DNA from: Candidatus Latescibacterota bacterium
Lineage (GTDB): Bacteria; JAAXHH01; JABIQT01
Direction of reading: 5' to 3'
DNA length: 9,353 nucleotides
Assembly: GCA_018667995.1 (NCBI GenBank)
Contig: JABIQT010001082.1
Span: 1-9,353 of the forward strand
The notes under the pieces are model-generated. The model saw only the letters and a program-made list of their open reading frames with translations, was not told where the DNA came from and did not search any database. This document shows positions 7,470 to 9,353 of this stretch, piece by piece; the first letter of the stretch is position 1; the number at the start of each line of letters is the position of its first letter. Both the position numbers and the translations under genes were made by a program.

Positions 7470-7553
7470 CGGCTCTGGCTTTGGATTCGATCGATCGCCT
7501 TAGCTCGCCTACTATCGGAGTTCCGTTAGTTCGCACCATTAACTTTTGTAACT

Positions 7554-7557
7554 GGAG
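7554..7557 (+). promoter_or_regulatory. Shine-Dalgarno GGAG that decides the purB start (GTG 7568)
   Basis: GGAG (7554-7557, within ACTGGAGAGA) lies 10 bases before the GTG at 7568-7570. An in-frame ATG at 7445 would add 41 residues with no likeness to adenylosuccinate lyase and would overlap the DUF362 gene by 25 bases. The region 7475-7545 has no conserved protein signal. The GTG start gives an N-terminus that lines up closely with the human enzyme (YQSPLVERYATREM). Confidence 0.65.
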
Positions 7558-7567
7558 AGATTATTCC

Positions 7568-9016
7568 GTGGAACGAGATCAAGATTACTACGATGTGTAT
7601 CAAAGTCCGCTGGTGGAGCGCTATGCGACTCGTGAAATGGGCGAGCTGTTTTCAGCCAATACTAAATTTCGAACGTGGCGTAAGCTATGGGTCGCCCTGG
7701 CTGAATCTGAGAAGGAACTGGGTGTACCGATCTCCCATGAGCAGATTGAAGGACTAAAGCGCTTTCAGGACGATGTGAATCACGAACGGGCTCAGGAGCT
7801 TGAGAGGGAGACAAGACATGACGTCATGGCTCATATTCGCGCCTACGGAGAACAGTGTCCCGAGTCCCACCCCATCATTCATCTCGGCGCCACAAGTGCT
7901 TTTGTCGGTGACAATGCGGACCTCATCATTCTTCGAGACGGGATGCGATTGATACTGAAGAAGCTCGTTAACGTAATCGATGCATTAGGTGAATTCGCAC
8001 AGCGACATCGAGATCTCGTGACTCTGAGTTTCACCCACTACCAGCCGGCACAACTCACCACGGTGGGGAAACGCGCTTGCCTCTGGGCGTACGATCTCAC
8101 GCTGGATCTTGAGGATCTTGAATATCGACTGGAGAATATGCGATTCCGTGGAGCGAAGGGCACCACGGGCACGCAGGAAAGCTATATGAAGCTGTTCGAC
8201 GGCGACGAGGACAAAGTGCGTCGCCTCGACCAGCTGGTGGCCGAGAAGCTCGGATTTGATGCTTCATTTGCCGTGACAGGCCAGACCTACCCTCGAAAAC
8301 TTGACAGTCAGTTTGTAGACGTACTGTCTGGGATCGCACAATCTTCCTACAAATTCTCCAATGACCTGAGACTTCTGCACAATCTGAAGGAAATGGAAGA
8401 GCCCTTTGGATCCAAACAGGTGGGCTCCTCGGCTATGGCCTATAAGAGAAATCCAAGACGCTGCGAGTTGATCGCAGGGCTTTCCCGCCATGTCATTGCC
8501 AACAGTCTGAACCCCGCAATGACGGTTACAGGCCAATGGTTTGAGCGAACGCTCGATGATTCGGCAAACAGAAGGCTTTCATTGGCGGAGGCCTTTCTTG
8601 CCGTTGATAGCGTCTTGAACGTCTACATGAATGTGGCTTCTGGAATGGAAGTGTATCCCGCGGTCATCAATCGCCATGTCATGGATGAGTTGCCATTCAT
8701 GGTGACAGAGGAATTGCTCATGGAGGCTGTCAAGGCAGGAGGAGATCGTCAGGATCTCCACGAATCGATCCGTCATCATTCTGTCGCGGCGGCCCGGGCA
8801 GTGAAGGAGGAGGGCCGGGCTAATGACCTCCTCGAGCGGTTGGCGGAAGATCCCGGCTTTGCCGTACTAAAGGGCAAGTTTGGTACCTTGACTGATCCAG
8901 GGAAGTTCTGTGGCCGGGCTCCCCAGCAAGTTGACGAATTCTGCGAGAACATTATTTCACCAATACGGAAGAAGTATGCTGGCCAACTTGGTATGACGGC
9001 TACGCTTCATGTTTAA
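7568..9016 (+). CDS. purB: Adenylosuccinate lyase, eukaryote-type (GTG start)
   Basis: ADSL splits SAICAR to AICAR and adenylosuccinate to AMP, releasing fumarate each time, in purine synthesis; it is a cytoplasmic homotetramer. From GTG 7568 the product is 482 residues, near the length of human ADSL (484), which I recall well enough to compare. Shared blocks include KFRTWRKLW (33-41), RHDVMAH (83-89), IIHLGATS.FVGDN.DLIILR (103-123), FTHYQPAQLTTVGKR (155-169) with the expected catalytic His157, RFRGAKGTTGTQ (192-203), TGQTYPRK, LKEMEEPF, the flexible loop GSSAMAYKRNP (286-296) with the base Ser, QWFERTLDDSANRR, ELPFM and VKAGGDRQD. The loop has Ala291 where human has Pro. This is much closer to the animal/fungal type than to the shorter Bacillus-type PurB. 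A 98-base gap follows the DUF362 gene, so it may be the operon's last member or separately expressed. No terminator was seen after it. Confidence 0.93.
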   Translation: MERDQDYYDVYQSPLVERYATREMGELFSANTKFRTWRKLWVALAESEKELGVPISHEQIEGLKRFQDDVNHERAQELERETRHDVMAHIRAYGEQCPESHPIIHLGATSAFVGDNADLIILRDGMRLILKKLVNVIDALGEFAQRHRDLVTLSFTHYQPAQLTTVGKRACLWAYDLTLDLEDLEYRLENMRFRGAKGTTGTQESYMKLFDGDEDKVRRLDQLVAEKLGFDASFAVTGQTYPRKLDSQFVDVLSGIAQSSYKFSNDLRLLHNLKEMEEPFGSKQVGSSAMAYKRNPRRCELIAGLSRHVIANSLNPAMTVTGQWFERTLDDSANRRLSLAEAFLAVDSVLNVYMNVASGMEVYPAVINRHVMDELPFMVTEELLMEAVKAGGDRQDLHESIRHHSVAAARAVKEEGRANDLLERLAEDPGFAVLKGKFGTLTDPGKFCGRAPQQVDEFCENIISPIRKKYAGQLGMTATLHV

Positions 9017-9095
9017 GTTGAGCCGCAATCTCTATTTCTTCGAGTTTCATTTGTGCGCCATCAGGACTGTCTAAAACCGTTTCCCCCGGTCTACT

Positions 9096-9353
9096 ATGCC
9101 TAATCGTATCAAAATACTACCAGAAAACCTCGCCAATAAGATTGCTGCCGGCGAAGTAGTGGAACGTCCGGCTGCTGTCGTGAAGGAACTCGTCGAGAAT
9201 GCTATCGATGCCGGGAGTACGCGCATCACCGTTGAGGTGAAATCTGGCGGAAAAATACTCATGAAGGTCACGGATAATGGCTGCGGAATGGGTCGTGACG
9301 ATGCGATACTCGCATTCGATCGTCACGCCACAAGCAAGATCCGCGATAGCGAG
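9096..9353 (+). CDS. mutL: DNA mismatch repair protein MutL, N-terminal part (3' truncated by window)
   Basis: Eighty-six codons run to the window edge in frame. MutL is the ATP-driven matchmaker of mismatch repair, linking MutS to the nicking and strand-removal steps. The visible part is the start of the GHKL ATPase domain: [19 protein letters not shown] (12-30), then [12 protein letters not shown] (31-42) with the catalytic Glu31 and Mg-binding Asn35, equivalent to E29 and N33 in E. coli, DNGCGM (60-65) with the nucleotide-contacting Asp60, and the ATP-lid motif HATSKI (77-82). All key residues in this part are present. ATG 9096 fits the family's usual start, but no Shine-Dalgarno sequence precedes it. 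The 79-base gap after purB holds no clear promoter. The C-terminal endonuclease or dimerisation part is outside the window. Confidence 0.96.
   Translation, partial: MPNRIKILPENLANKIAAGEVVERPAAVVKELVENAIDAGSTRITVEVKSGGKILMKVTDNGCGMGRDDAILAFDRHATSKIRDSE

Noticed and set aside
7445-7567. ATG 7445 as the purB start, giving a 523-residue protein
   Set aside because: The added 41 residues have no likeness to ADSL, overlap the end of the DUF362 gene and lack a ribosome site; GTG 7568 with GGAG upstream fits far better.
7470-7567. Promoter in the gap before purB (TTGGAT at 7481, TACTAT at 7510, TAACTTTTG near 7540)
   Set aside because: Spacing between the -35-like and -10-like boxes is wrong, and the TAACTTTTG run is one base off the Bacteroidota-type TAnnTTTG box; the organism's promoter type is also unknown.
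8437-8469. Pro-to-Ala change in the ADSL flexible-loop signature (GSSAMAYKRNP) as a sign of lost function
   Set aside because: The Ser, Lys and Asn of the loop are intact and I recall Ala at this place in fungal ADSL, so it is probably a tolerated variant.
9071-9095. Short inverted repeat ACCG...CGGT (9076-9090) as a terminator after purB
   Set aside because: Only a 4-bp stem with no T-run; too weak to call.

Overview
The window is a compact bacterial chromosome segment. All seven genes lie on the + strand and gaps are short (none over 100 bases), so there is no gene-free stretch longer than 300 bases. I see no tRNA, rRNA, insertion sequence or CRISPR array. Base composition looks even, roughly 50% G+C by eye. 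Four of the seven genes belong to the futalosine (Mqn) route of menaquinone synthesis.

Layout: (1) the C-terminal part of a UbiD-family decarboxylase of the menaquinone type (MqnL-like, 3-587), ending in a perfect 10-bp inverted repeat; (2) mqnE, aminofutalosine synthase (607-1776); (3) mqnC, cyclic dehypoxanthinyl futalosine synthase (1787-2881), a tandem radical-SAM paralogue of mqnE; (4) a 924-residue membrane Ser/Thr protein kinase with a C-terminal TolB/PD40-type beta-propeller (2932-5706); (5) mqnA, chorismate dehydratase (5711-6505), only 4 bases after the kinase; (6) a DUF362 protein of unknown function (6516-7469); (7) a eukaryote-type adenylosuccinate lyase, purB, best started at a GTG (7568-9016); (8) the first 86 codons of mutL (9096 to the window end). 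Counting the two partial genes there are eight coding regions, seven of them before mutL.

How they fit together: MqnA dehydrates chorismate to 3-[(1-carboxyvinyl)oxy]benzoate, MqnE joins it to the adenosyl part of SAM, MqnC cyclises the later intermediate, and the UbiD-like enzyme acts after prenylation. MqnB (or MTAN), MqnD, the prenyltransferase and the UbiX partner are not in the window. The unusual part is the sensor-like kinase placed inside this run of biosynthetic genes, followed by a DUF362 gene with no assigned job.

The organism is a bacterium using the futalosine pathway. The kinase-propeller architecture, common in Acidobacteriota, Gemmatimonadota, Latescibacterota and FCB-group relatives, together with a human-like ADSL, suggests an uncultivated or little-studied lineage of that broad kind. 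That assignment is inference with low confidence.
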